Assembly (NCBI GenBank): GCA_013696835.1
Contig: JACCXV010000341.1
Span: 1-12,558 of the forward strand
From: Gemmatimonadota bacterium
Lineage (GTDB): Bacteria > Gemmatimonadota > Gemmatimonadetes > JACCXV01
Length of the DNA stretch: 12,558 bases
Direction of reading: 5' to 3'
Shown: positions 1 to 7,075 of the stretch, piece by piece
How positions within the stretch are numbered: position 1 is the first letter of the stretch
Layout of the letters: the number at the start of each line of letters is the position of its first letter
The notes under the pieces: model-generated
Told to the model about the DNA's origin: nothing
What the model saw: the letters and a program-made list of their open reading frames with translations, nothing else
Databases searched by the model: none
Program-made: the position numbers and the translations under genes

Positions 1-42
1 TTCTCGCCCGGGCGTCGATGCGTCCGTTCCCCTGTCGGGGTC

Positions 43-924
43 GTGCATGTCGTTCCTGAACAGATGACGAACCCTCCCACGGCCCCCGGGGGTGGCGAGG
101 AACGATCCTCGCCCGGCGCGCGCCTGATTCAGGTACTCACGCGCATGCAGCAGCTGGGAGCCACCTCGCTCTACCTCGTGCCGTCACGCGCGCCGGGCCC
201 GGCGGGCGTCGAGGGAGGCACGACGGATGCGGAAGCCCAGCCCGCCGGAGAGGCAACACGCTCGCAGGCCGGGCTCGAGCTCGCCGCGGCCGAGCTCGCC
301 CCGGCAGAGGACGCCGAGGACGCGCAGCTCGCGGCGCGCTGGTCGGACGTGGAGACGCGGATCCGCGGTTGCCGGCTCTGCCGCTTGTGCGAGAGCCGCA
401 CCCAGGCGGTGCCTGGAAGCGGCACCCGACACACGCGACTCTTCGTGATCGGGGAGGGGCCCGGGGAGAAGGAAGACCTCCGCGGCGAGGCTTTCGTGGG
501 CCGCGCCGGGGAGCTGCTGACGAAGATCCTCAAGGCCATCGACTTCGCGCGCGACCAGGTGTTCATCACAAACGTGGTGAAGTGCCGTCCCCCGGGAAAC
601 CGTGCCCCGCTCCCGGACGAGGTCGCAGCCTGCAACCCCTTTCTCGACGAGCAGCTCGACCTGGTGCGACCCGTCGCGATCCTGACGCTCGGCGCCTCCG
701 CGACGCGCACACTGCTGGGGACGCCGATCCCCATCTCGCGGCTGCGGGGGAGGGTGCACCTGTTTCGCGGGATTCCGCTCGTCCCCACCTACCACCCGGC
801 GGCGCTGCTGCGAAACCCGGAGTACAAGCGTCCCACCTGGGAGGACGTCCAGCTGCTCCGCAGGGTCTACGACGAGGGCATGGCCGGACGGCGGCCGGAC
901 CTCGTTCCCTCATCTCCCGCATGA
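43..924 (+). CDS. Uracil-DNA glycosylase, family 4 (iron-sulfur type)
   Basis: Removes uracil from DNA to start base-excision repair. From the GTG at 43 the protein is 293 residues. The catalytic domain occupies about residues 105-278. It shows the family-4 motif GEGPGEKED (137-145), the FVGRAGELL block (151-159), NVVKCRPPGNR (177-187) and the C-terminal TYHPAALLRNP loop (249-259). Cysteines 110, 113, 181 and 197 match the four ligands of the family 4Fe-4S cluster; Cys116 is an extra one. Residues 1-100 extend beyond the usual catalytic core: a short helical stretch (about 26-48) and then an Ala/Glu-rich linker. The start is uncertain. The frame is open to the window edge, GTG 43 has only GGGG just upstream, and ATG 64 would shorten the protein by seven residues. 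The stop overlaps the dnaB start in ATGA. The family call is firm; the N-terminus is not. Confidence 0.93.
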   Translation: MHVVPEQMTNPPTAPGGGEERSSPGARLIQVLTRMQQLGATSLYLVPSRAPGPAGVEGGTTDAEAQPAGEATRSQAGLELAAAELAPAEDAEDAQLAARWSDVETRIRGCRLCRLCESRTQAVPGSGTRHTRLFVIGEGPGEKEDLRGEAFVGRAGELLTKILKAIDFARDQVFITNVVKCRPPGNRAPLPDEVAACNPFLDEQLDLVRPVAILTLGASATRTLLGTPIPISRLRGRVHLFRGIPLVPTYHPAALLRNPEYKRPTWEDVQLLRRVYDEGMAGRRPDLVPSSPA

Positions 925-2297
925 CGAGCCCGGTCGCCTCGCTGCTCGAGAGCGCGGGCCGCGGGCGGCAGGCGCCGCACTCCGCCGATGCGGAGATCTC
1001 CGTGCTGGGCGCGATGCTCCTCGACGCCGCCGCGATCGGGCGCGCGCTCGAGTTGAGCCTTCGCAGCGAGGACTTCTACTCCCACGCGAACCGAACGCTC
1101 TTCGCCTCCATCGTGCGTCTCTACGAGAAGGCCCAGGTCGTGGACCCGGTCACGATCAAGGAGGACCTGCGACGCAACGGGGAGCTCGACCGCATCGGAG
1201 GAGAGCTGTACCTGACGGATGTCCTCTCGTCGGTGCCCACCATCGCGAACGTGCACTACCACGCGCAGATCGTCCTCGACCACTCGATCCGGCGGCGCCT
1301 CATCGCGGTCGGCACGGAGGTCGTCGCCGACGCGTACGAGAAGCCCGACGACGCCGACACGCTCCTGGACAAGGCCGAGCGCAGCATCTTCGCAATCGCG
1401 GACCGGCGGCTGAAGGCCGGCTTCCGCCATATCGGCTCCTTCCTGCACCGCACGGTGGAGCTGATCGAGGCGCTGCAGAAGAACCCCGACCAGGTGACCG
1501 GCGTCCCTTCGGGCTTCGACGACCTCGACCGGCTGACCGGGGGGTTCCAGCTCTCGGACCTCGTGATCGTGGCCGCCAGACCGGCCGTCGGGAAGACCAG
1601 CTTCGCCCTCAACGTGGCGCAGCACGCATCGATCAAGCGCGACATCCCGGTGGCGATCTTCAGCCTCGAGATGTCCACCGAGCAGCTGGTCCAGCGGGTC
1701 ATCTGCTCCGAGGCTCGGATCGACGCGCGAAAGATGCGCATCGGGCGCATCGGCGTGGCGGAATGGCCGCGCATCGTGCGCGCGTGCGATCGTCTGCAGA
1801 ACGCCAAGATCTACATCGACGACACCCCCGCGCTCTCGATCCTCGAGATGCGGGCGAAGTCCCGGCGCCTGAAGAGCGAGATCGATCTGGGCCTGATCGT
1901 GGTCGACTACCTGCAGCTGATGGAGGTCGGGGCAGGGTACTCGCGCGCCGACAATCGACAGCAGGAGATCACCGTGATCTCGCGCTCCCTGAAGGCATTG
2001 GCCAAGGAGCTGAACACGCCGGTCGTGGCGCTCTCGCAGCTCTCGCGCGCGGTCGAGCAGCGAACGGGGAAGCCGCGCCTGTCGGATCTGCGGGAGTCCG
2101 GCAGCATCGAGCAGGATGCGGACGTCGTGATCTTCCTGTATCAGGAGGAGAGCGACGCGCCCGACTCCGACAAGAGCAAGGGGCTGGTGGAGGTGATGGT
2201 GGCCAAGCACAGGAATGGCCCGGTGGGAAGCGTGAAGCTCCGCTTCGCGAAGGAGTTCACGCGCTTCGAGAACTATTCTGAGCGCACGGAGTTCTGA
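921..2297 (+). CDS. dnaB: Replicative DNA helicase DnaB
   Basis: Hexameric 5'-3' helicase that unwinds DNA at the replication fork and recruits primase. At 458 residues it has normal length. The N-terminal domain (about 18-160) begins with the typical SADAEISVLGAMLLD block. The RecA-like motor follows from about 190: Walker A ARPAVGKTS (219-227), the SLEMS segment (248-252), Walker B LIVVDYLQLM (325-334), the SQLSRAVEQR motif (372-381) and the C-terminal KHRNGPVG (429-436). Walker A reads PAV where many DnaB proteins have P-S/G-M, a mild variation that keeps the catalytic GKT. There is no intein or frameshift. The ATG at 921 overlaps the preceding stop by four bases and lacks a clear Shine-Dalgarno, suggesting translational coupling to the glycosylase gene. 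The reading frame is open far upstream, but that part runs antisense in style through the glycosylase and is not coding. Confidence 0.97.
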   Translation: MTSPVASLLESAGRGRQAPHSADAEISVLGAMLLDAAAIGRALELSLRSEDFYSHANRTLFASIVRLYEKAQVVDPVTIKEDLRRNGELDRIGGELYLTDVLSSVPTIANVHYHAQIVLDHSIRRRLIAVGTEVVADAYEKPDDADTLLDKAERSIFAIADRRLKAGFRHIGSFLHRTVELIEALQKNPDQVTGVPSGFDDLDRLTGGFQLSDLVIVAARPAVGKTSFALNVAQHASIKRDIPVAIFSLEMSTEQLVQRVICSEARIDARKMRIGRIGVAEWPRIVRACDRLQNAKIYIDDTPALSILEMRAKSRRLKSEIDLGLIVVDYLQLMEVGAGYSRADNRQQEITVISRSLKALAKELNTPVVALSQLSRAVEQRTGKPRLSDLRESGSIEQDADVVIFLYQEESDAPDSDKSKGLVEVMVAKHRNGPVGSVKLRFAKEFTRFENYSERTEF

Positions 2298-2298
2298 C

Positions 2299-3318
2299 AT
2301 GCGCTTCGTGCGGGTCGTCTACACCCTGCTCGTCCTCGGCTCCGTGGCGCTGCTCCTCGGCATGCAACCGGGACTCCCGAGCCTGATCCTGCTCCTGGCG
2401 GGGCTGCTCGTGCTGGCGGCCGGATTCCTCCTCGAGGTGCGCATCCGCCGCAGCGCCTCCGCGGCGCGCGAGCTGCTGGGGGGCTCGGGTGGCCTGCTGC
2501 TGGGCCTGCTCACGGGAACGTGCCTCGTGATGATGGCGGCGCGGCTTCCCGTCGGCACGTTCTTCGCGGCCAACCAGGCGTACGCCTCCGGCGTGGTGTC
2601 CGTGTTCGTGCTGGCCCTGCTGGGATACGTCGGGCTGGTGGCGGGCCGGACGGTCGCCCGCGAGGTGGGGCGCGAGAGCCGTGGCGACGAGTCGCGCCCG
2701 CAGGCGACGCGGTTCCTGCTCGGGGAGAAGGGGCTGGTGGACGGCCGTGCCGTCCGGCTCGCGCAATCGCCGCTTCTGGCGGGCGAGATCGTCATTCCGC
2801 GCTACGTGGTGGATTCGCTGCACTCGATGGCGGCCTCCAAGAATCCCCTCGAGCACTCGCGCGGCGAGCGGGGTCTCGAGAACCTGCGCGCGCTGCAGCA
2901 GCTCCCGGACCGCAGCGTGCGCATCCGCGAGATCGACGTCCTGAAAGGCGAGACGCTGGGGTTGCTCGAGTATTGTCAGGGAAGCGACACGCGCATCATC
3001 ACCCAGAACGAGGAGCTCCTCGCGGAGGCGGCCCGCCGCGGGATCCGCGCCATCGACCTGAATCAGGTCGCCGACGTCCTCAAGCCCGACGTGGTGCAGG
3101 GCGACGAGATCGTGGTCAAGCTGATCAAGCCCGGCAAGGAGCGCGAGCAGGCGGTGGGATACATGGAGGACGGCAACATGGTGGTGGTCGAGAACGCGCG
3201 CGACGACGTGGGCCGGATGGTGCGGATCGCCGTGACGGGCATCCACCAGACGCGGGCCGGGACGCTGATCTTCGGGAACAAGAAGTCGGAAGAGAGCCCC
3301 GCGCCGGCGGAGACGTAG
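2299..3318 (+). CDS. YacL-like membrane PIN/TRAM protein with degenerate PIN active site
   Basis: A 339-residue protein with the YacL (COG4956) architecture. Four hydrophobic segments (about 6-22, 27-46, 64-82 and 97-116) are followed by a PIN nuclease-like domain (about 136-255) and a TRAM domain (about 262-326, including YMEDGNMVVVENAR at 288-301). PIN/TRAM proteins are presumed membrane-anchored RNA-binding nucleases; their cellular role is poorly known. Alignment from memory to the usual ILDTSVIIDGRI motif puts Gly142 at the catalytic Asp, with VDGR (147-150) in register. Ser173 replaces the Glu of the E/D-E-L-Q motif, and Asn237 replaces the Asp of TND. Only a displaced Glu218 could supply the remaining acid. 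The fold motifs IVIP (164-167), RGxRGL (188-193) and the TRAM domain remain, so it looks like a non-catalytic paralogue rather than a pseudogene. GGAG at 2288-2291 precedes the ATG by seven bases. It lies one base after dnaB. Confidence 0.88.
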   Translation: MRFVRVVYTLLVLGSVALLLGMQPGLPSLILLLAGLLVLAAGFLLEVRIRRSASAARELLGGSGGLLLGLLTGTCLVMMAARLPVGTFFAANQAYASGVVSVFVLALLGYVGLVAGRTVAREVGRESRGDESRPQATRFLLGEKGLVDGRAVRLAQSPLLAGEIVIPRYVVDSLHSMAASKNPLEHSRGERGLENLRALQQLPDRSVRIREIDVLKGETLGLLEYCQGSDTRIITQNEELLAEAARRGIRAIDLNQVADVLKPDVVQGDEIVVKLIKPGKEREQAVGYMEDGNMVVVENARDDVGRMVRIAVTGIHQTRAGTLIFGNKKSEESPAPAET

Positions 3319-3320
3319 CC

Positions 3321-4517
3321 GTGGCGCCCTCCGCCGCGCTGATCCTCGCCGCTGGTGGCAGCGGAAGCCGGCTGGGTGAGAACCCCAAGAAACAGTTCGC
3401 GCACCTCGCGGGCACGCCGGTGCTGCTGCGCGCGATTCGCCCCTTCGCGTCGGTGCCTGCGGTCTCCGCGGCCGTGGTCGTGCTGCCGCGCGAGGACCTC
3501 CCGGTGGGCGCCGCGATCCTCGGGTCCGTGGACGACCGTCTCGCGATCCGCTGCGTGGCAGGTGGTCCCACGCGCACGGCGTCGGTACGGCTGGGCCTGG
3601 AGCATCTTCCCGCCTGCGACGCCGTGCTGGTGCACGATGCCGCGCGCCCGTTCGTCTCGCGCGAAGTCATCGAGCGCGTCCTCGCGACGGCGCTCGCCGG
3701 GGAGGCAGCCGTTCCCGCCCTGCCCGTGGCCGACACGCTCAAGCGCGTGTCAGCCGGGCGCCCCCTGACGGTGCCCCGTGAGGACCTGTACGGCGTTCAG
3801 ACGCCGCAGGCGTTTCCACGCGACATGCTGCTGGAGGCCCACCGGCGAGCGGCGGCGGAAGGTCTCGAGTGCACGGACGACGCGGGGCTCTGCGAGCGCT
3901 ACGGCATGGAGGTCCGCCTGGTCGAGGGGGAGGCGAGCAACGTGAAGATCACTCGCGCGTCGGACTGGCCGCTGGCGGAGATGCTCGCCGCGGCTCTCGA
4001 CGCCGACGGGGACCAGACCGTCCTCGGTCGCGCAAGCGGGGTGGCGCGCGTCGGGATCGGCTACGACGTGCATCGGCTGGAGCTGGGCCGTCCGTGCGTC
4101 ATCGGCGGCGTGAGCATCCCCTCGGATCGGGGCCCGATCGGCCACTCGGACGGAGACGTGCTGCTCCACGCCGTCATGGATGCGCTGCTGGGCGCTGCCG
4201 GGGAGGCTGACATCGGGCACCTCTTCCCGCCCACGGACCCGCGCTGGGCAGGAGCCGACAGCATCCATCTCCTGAAGCGGGTGCGGGCGCGCGTCGCGCC
4301 GCTGTGCGAGGTGGACTTCGTGGATGCGGTGCTGGTCGCGGAGGCGCCCCGCATCGGCCCGCACGTTCCCGCCATGCGCGAGCGGATCGCGCGCGCTCTC
4401 GGCATCGCGCCGGGGGCCGTGAACGTGAAGGCCACGACGGCGGAGGGCATGGGGGCCATCGGCCGCGGAGAAGGCATCTCCGCGCAGGCGGTCGTGACCG
4501 TGCGCACCCGCGGGTGA
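3321..4517 (+). CDS. ispDF: Bifunctional IspD-IspF (MEP isoprenoid pathway)
   Basis: One 398-residue protein carrying two non-consecutive MEP-pathway enzymes. Residues 1-225 are 2-C-methyl-D-erythritol 4-phosphate cytidylyltransferase (IspD): the nucleotide-binding ALILAAGGSGSRLG (6-19) with KKQF (23-26), TRTASVRLGL (84-93), HDAARPFVS (105-113) and ADTLK (137-141). After a short linker (about 226-240) comes 2-C-methyl-D-erythritol 2,4-cyclodiphosphate synthase (IspF): GIGYDVHRL (245-253) with metal ligands Asp249 and His251, HSDGDVLLHAVMDALLGAA (275-293) with His283, and NVKATTAEGMG (368-378). The intervening kinase IspE is not in the window. The GTG at 3321 is chosen because IspD homology begins at once and GGAG (3309-3312) sits eight bases upstream; the longer open frame before it overlaps the YacL-like gene in another phase. 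The stop overlaps the thrC start. Confidence 0.96.
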   Translation: MAPSAALILAAGGSGSRLGENPKKQFAHLAGTPVLLRAIRPFASVPAVSAAVVVLPREDLPVGAAILGSVDDRLAIRCVAGGPTRTASVRLGLEHLPACDAVLVHDAARPFVSREVIERVLATALAGEAAVPALPVADTLKRVSAGRPLTVPREDLYGVQTPQAFPRDMLLEAHRRAAAEGLECTDDAGLCERYGMEVRLVEGEASNVKITRASDWPLAEMLAAALDADGDQTVLGRASGVARVGIGYDVHRLELGRPCVIGGVSIPSDRGPIGHSDGDVLLHAVMDALLGAAGEADIGHLFPPTDPRWAGADSIHLLKRVRARVAPLCEVDFVDAVLVAEAPRIGPHVPAMRERIARALGIAPGAVNVKATTAEGMGAIGRGEGISAQAVVTVRTRG

Positions 4518-5665
4518 TAACCCACCTCGCGTGCTCGCGCTGCGACGGGCGTGCGGATCACCGCCAGCCGCAGCATCTCTGCCGTTGCGGCTCTCCGCTC
4601 CTCGCGCGCTACGACGTGGATGCCGCGGCCCGTACCCTGACGCGGCCCGCGCTCGCCGGACGCGCTCCGAACCTGTGGCGCTACCGCGAGCTGCTGCCGC
4701 TCGAGCCCGACGAGAGCCCGCTCACGCTCGGCGAGGGAGGCACGCCGCTCCTTCACGCGCGAAGGCTGGGTGGCGCGCTGCGCCTCGAGCGTCTCCTGAT
4801 CAAGGACGAGTCGCTCAACCCGACGGGCTCCTTCAAGGCGCGCGGGATGGCCGTCGCGGTCGCCAAGGCGCGCGCGCTTGGAATCCGTGCCGTCGCGCTC
4901 CCCACGGCCGGCAACGCGGGAGGCGCGGCGGCCGCGTACGCGGCGCTCGCTGGGCTGGAGGCGCATGTGTACATGCCGGCAGGCACGCCTCCCGCGTTCG
5001 AAGCCGAGGCGCGCAGCGTGGGTGCGAGCGTGACGCGGGTGCCGGGCTCGATCGCCGATGCCGCGCGCGCTCTCGGGCCGTGCGCGCTGGGCAACCGCTG
5101 GTACGACCTGTCCACCTTTCGTGAGCCGTACCGCGTCGAGGGGAAGAAGACGATGGGATTCGAGATCTTCGAGGCGCTCGGCGGGCTGCCCGAGGCGATC
5201 GTCTATCCGGCGGGGGGCGGAACCGGAGTGGTGGGCCTGTGGAAGGCCTTCGACGAGCTCGAGGCCCTGGGATGGGTCGGATCGTCGCGCCCCCGGATGT
5301 ACGCCGTGCAGGCCGCCGGCTGCGCTCCGTTCGCGCGCGCCTTCGAGGCGGGCGGCCGGTCCACGCAGCCCTGGCCCGATCCACGGACGCGGGCCCTGGG
5401 GCTACGGGTGCCGCATTCACGGGCCGACTTCCTCATCCTGAACATCCTGCGTGCCTCGGGAGGAGCGGCGCTCGCGGTCGAGGAGGAGGGCATCGAGGCC
5501 GGCGTGCGCATGCTGGGAACCGAGGGTCTGTTCGCCTCACCGGAGAGCGGCGTGGCCGCCGCGGGGCTGGCGCAGCTCGTCACGCGTGGGCTGGTCGGGA
5601 CCGACGAGACGATCGTCCTGTTCCACACGGCTGGCGGGGCGAAGTACGTGGAGCAGGCGGCGTGA
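4514..5665 (+). CDS. thrC: Threonine synthase (PLP-dependent, zinc-ribbon N-terminus)
   Basis: Converts O-phosphohomoserine to L-threonine in the cytoplasm. The protein is 383 residues. Residues 7-25 form a small Cys cluster (C7, C10, C23, C25) like the zinc ribbon preceding many archaeal-type threonine synthases. The fold-type II PLP domain follows. GEGGTPLL is at 73-80, and NPTGSFKARG (102-111) places the Schiff-base lysine at Lys108. The TAGNAGGAAAAYAA loop (131-144) and PAGGGTG (232-238) would bind the substrate and cofactor phosphates. EVEGKK-like residues 208-212, FASPESG (340-346) and HTAGGAKY (371-378) are typical of the family. The start is GTG 4514, whose GTGA overlaps the ispDF stop; an earlier start would remove the direct fit of the zinc ribbon. 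Another PLP lyase of the same fold is possible, but threonine synthase is the best match. Confidence 0.88.
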   Translation: MITHLACSRCDGRADHRQPQHLCRCGSPLLARYDVDAAARTLTRPALAGRAPNLWRYRELLPLEPDESPLTLGEGGTPLLHARRLGGALRLERLLIKDESLNPTGSFKARGMAVAVAKARALGIRAVALPTAGNAGGAAAAYAALAGLEAHVYMPAGTPPAFEAEARSVGASVTRVPGSIADAARALGPCALGNRWYDLSTFREPYRVEGKKTMGFEIFEALGGLPEAIVYPAGGGTGVVGLWKAFDELEALGWVGSSRPRMYAVQAAGCAPFARAFEAGGRSTQPWPDPRTRALGLRVPHSRADFLILNILRASGGAALAVEEEGIEAGVRMLGTEGLFASPESGVAAAGLAQLVTRGLVGTDETIVLFHTAGGAKYVEQAA

Positions 5666-6960
5666 TCGCCTATCTCGACATGTTTTCCGGCGTCTCCGGA
5701 GACATGATCGTGGGCGGCCTGCTGGATGCGGGCCTGGACAGGGCGCGGCTGGAAGACTCGCTGCGCGGGCTCTCCATTCCGCCCTTCGCGCTGGAGGCTC
5801 GGCGGGTCCGGCGGGGGGCGCTCGCGGCCACTCTCGCCGTCTGGCATTTCGAGGACGCGGAGGAGCACCGGCACCTGCCCGAGATCGAGCGTCTCATCTC
5901 GGGCGCCGGCTTCGCCGATCCCGTGCGGGAGGGCAGCCTCGCAGTCTTCCGCCGGCTCGCGGGCGCCGAGGCTCGGGTCCACGGCATCCCGCCCGCGGAG
6001 GTGCACTTCCACGAGGTTGGAGCGCTGGACGCCATCCTCGACGTCTGCGGCGCCGTCAGCGCGCTCCACCTCCTTGGTGTCGAGCGCCTGGAAGCGTCGG
6101 CCTTTCGCACCGGAAGCGGCTACGTGGACACCGCTCACGGCCGTCTGCCGGTCCCCGCACCTGCCGTCTCGTATCTGATCGAAGGGTGGCGGCTCGATCC
6201 GCTGGACGCGAACCGCGAGCTGACCACTCCCACAGGGGCGGCCATCGTGACCACCCTGGCGTCAGCGCCAGGAGCCGCCCCGTCGCTGATCGTACGCGCC
6301 ACCGGACACGGCGCGGGGACGCGGGACGTGGCTGATCCGCCGAACTGCCTGCGCGTCCTGCTGGGGGACGCGGCGGGGCGCGAGGGTGGATCGCAGGAGA
6401 CAGGCCCTGGCGAAGCACAGGGCTGGGTGACCGACGAGCGGCTGATCGTGCTCGAGACCGTGTTGGACGACATGAATCCCCAGCTCTATCCCTGGCTCGA
6501 GGAGCGTCTTGCGGGGGCGGGGGCCCGTGAAGTCTCCTTCACGGGGCTCACGATGAAGCGCGGGCGTCCCGGCACGCTGGTGCGCTGCCTCGCCGACGGA
6601 TCCCATCTGGATGCGCTCGCGGCAGTGCTCTTCCGCGAGACCACCACGCTCGGCGTGCGCCACTGGCCGGTTCTCCGCCGCTCGCTCGAGCGGACCGAGG
6701 AGCGGGTTGCGACCTCGCTGGGATGGGTGCGCGTCAAGCGGGTCCTGGGACCCGCCGGCAGGGAGGAGGTCCGTGCCGAGTACGAGGAGTGCAGGCGCCT
6801 GGCTCTCGAGCACGCCCTGCCCCTTCGCGAGGTCGCCGCCAGGCTGGCGCTGGAGCTCGCTGCCGCGCCCCGGAACGCATCCGGGGACAACCTCCTCCAG
6901 ACGTCTGGGGGGTCCCGGGCAGCGGCCCCGGACGTAGCGGACGCGACCGCCAGGCCGTAA
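5662..6960 (+). CDS. larC: LarC, nickel insertion protein for the nickel-pincer cofactor
   Basis: LarC inserts nickel into pyridinium-3,5-bisthiocarboxylic acid mononucleotide to complete the cofactor of lactate racemase (LarA) and related enzymes. The 432-residue product is a continuous LarC1-LarC2 fusion. The N-terminal half starts with YLDMFSGVSGDM (4-15), then VHFHEVGALDAILD (114-127) and the TTPTGAAI block (188-195). A linker of about 236-257 joins the C-terminal half, with ETVLDDMNPQLYPWL (265-279), TMKRGRPGT (297-305) and RETTTLGVR (325-333). In Lactobacillus plantarum the halves are joined by a programmed frameshift; none is needed here. Residues from about 402 onward are low-complexity and overlap inverted repeats in the DNA. 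The start GTG at 5662 overlaps the thrC stop in GTGA, with GGAG at 5650-5653 eight bases upstream. LarA, LarB and LarE are not in the window. Confidence 0.93.
   Translation: MIAYLDMFSGVSGDMIVGGLLDAGLDRARLEDSLRGLSIPPFALEARRVRRGALAATLAVWHFEDAEEHRHLPEIERLISGAGFADPVREGSLAVFRRLAGAEARVHGIPPAEVHFHEVGALDAILDVCGAVSALHLLGVERLEASAFRTGSGYVDTAHGRLPVPAPAVSYLIEGWRLDPLDANRELTTPTGAAIVTTLASAPGAAPSLIVRATGHGAGTRDVADPPNCLRVLLGDAAGREGGSQETGPGEAQGWVTDERLIVLETVLDDMNPQLYPWLEERLAGAGAREVSFTGLTMKRGRPGTLVRCLADGSHLDALAAVLFRETTTLGVRHWPVLRRSLERTEERVATSLGWVRVKRVLGPAGREEVRAEYEECRRLALEHALPLREVAARLALELAAAPRNASGDNLLQTSGGSRAAAPDVADATARP
6868..6886 (+). repeat. Inverted repeat at the 3' end of larC
   Basis: Perfect 7-bp inverted repeat CCCCGGA / TCCGGGG with a 5-base loop, inside the poorly conserved tail of larC. 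No T tract follows, so it is not a classical terminator. It is the first of three inverted repeats within 140 bases. Confidence 0.45.
6897..6908. repeat. 12-bp perfect palindrome near the larC stop
   Basis: CCAGACGTCTGG is its own reverse complement and extends outward on both sides by about three more pairs if a G-T wobble is allowed. It lies in the unconserved tail codons of larC, about 170 bases before the TPR gene start. It could be an operator or chance in GC-rich DNA. Confidence 0.35.
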
Positions 6961-6984
6961 CGTGAAACACGCCCCTTCGGACGA

Positions 6985-7006
6985 GGAAGTTGGACACGAA
7001 ACTTCC
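6985..7006 (+). promoter_or_regulatory. Stem-loop between larC and the TPR gene
   Basis: GGAAGTT, an 8-base loop and AACTTCC form a perfect 7-bp stem in the intergenic space. It is followed directly by the palindrome GGGCGCCC (7007-7014). There is no T run, so a rho-independent terminator is unlikely; an operator, an mRNA 5' structure or a processing site are alternatives. A possible -10 hexamer TAGAAG lies at 7021-7026, with GAAACT 17 bases before it at 6998-7003, but this is weak. I see no strong promoter in the 115-base gap. Confidence 0.4.
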
Positions 7007-7065
7007 GGGCGCCCGCGCGGTAGAAGGGTGTCCCTGCAACGGCCGTGCGCGATCGCTGTCACCCC

Positions 7066-7071
7066 AGGAGG
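7066..7071 (+). promoter_or_regulatory. Strong Shine-Dalgarno for the TPR gene
   Basis: AGGAGG four bases before ATG 7076 is the best ribosome binding site in the window. It decides the start of the TPR gene over the in-frame GTG at 6962, which would place 38 unrelated residues before the signal peptide. Confidence 0.85.
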
Positions 7072-7075
7072 ATAC

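Noticed and set aside
369..920. Upstream extension of the dnaB frame
   Set aside because: It overlaps the glycosylase in another phase, reads as Arg/Pro/Gly-rich nonsense, and DnaB homology starts at ATG 921.
867..2300. Minus-strand open frame of 477 codons
   Set aside because: Exact shadow of dnaB with composition-driven translation and no recognisable domain.
2520..3320. Upstream extension of the ispDF frame
   Set aside because: It overlaps the YacL-like gene in another phase and has no family similarity; IspD begins right at GTG 3321.
6962..7075. GTG 6962 as start of the TPR protein
   Set aside because: It lacks a ribosome binding site and would bury the signal peptide; ATG 7076 follows AGGAGG.
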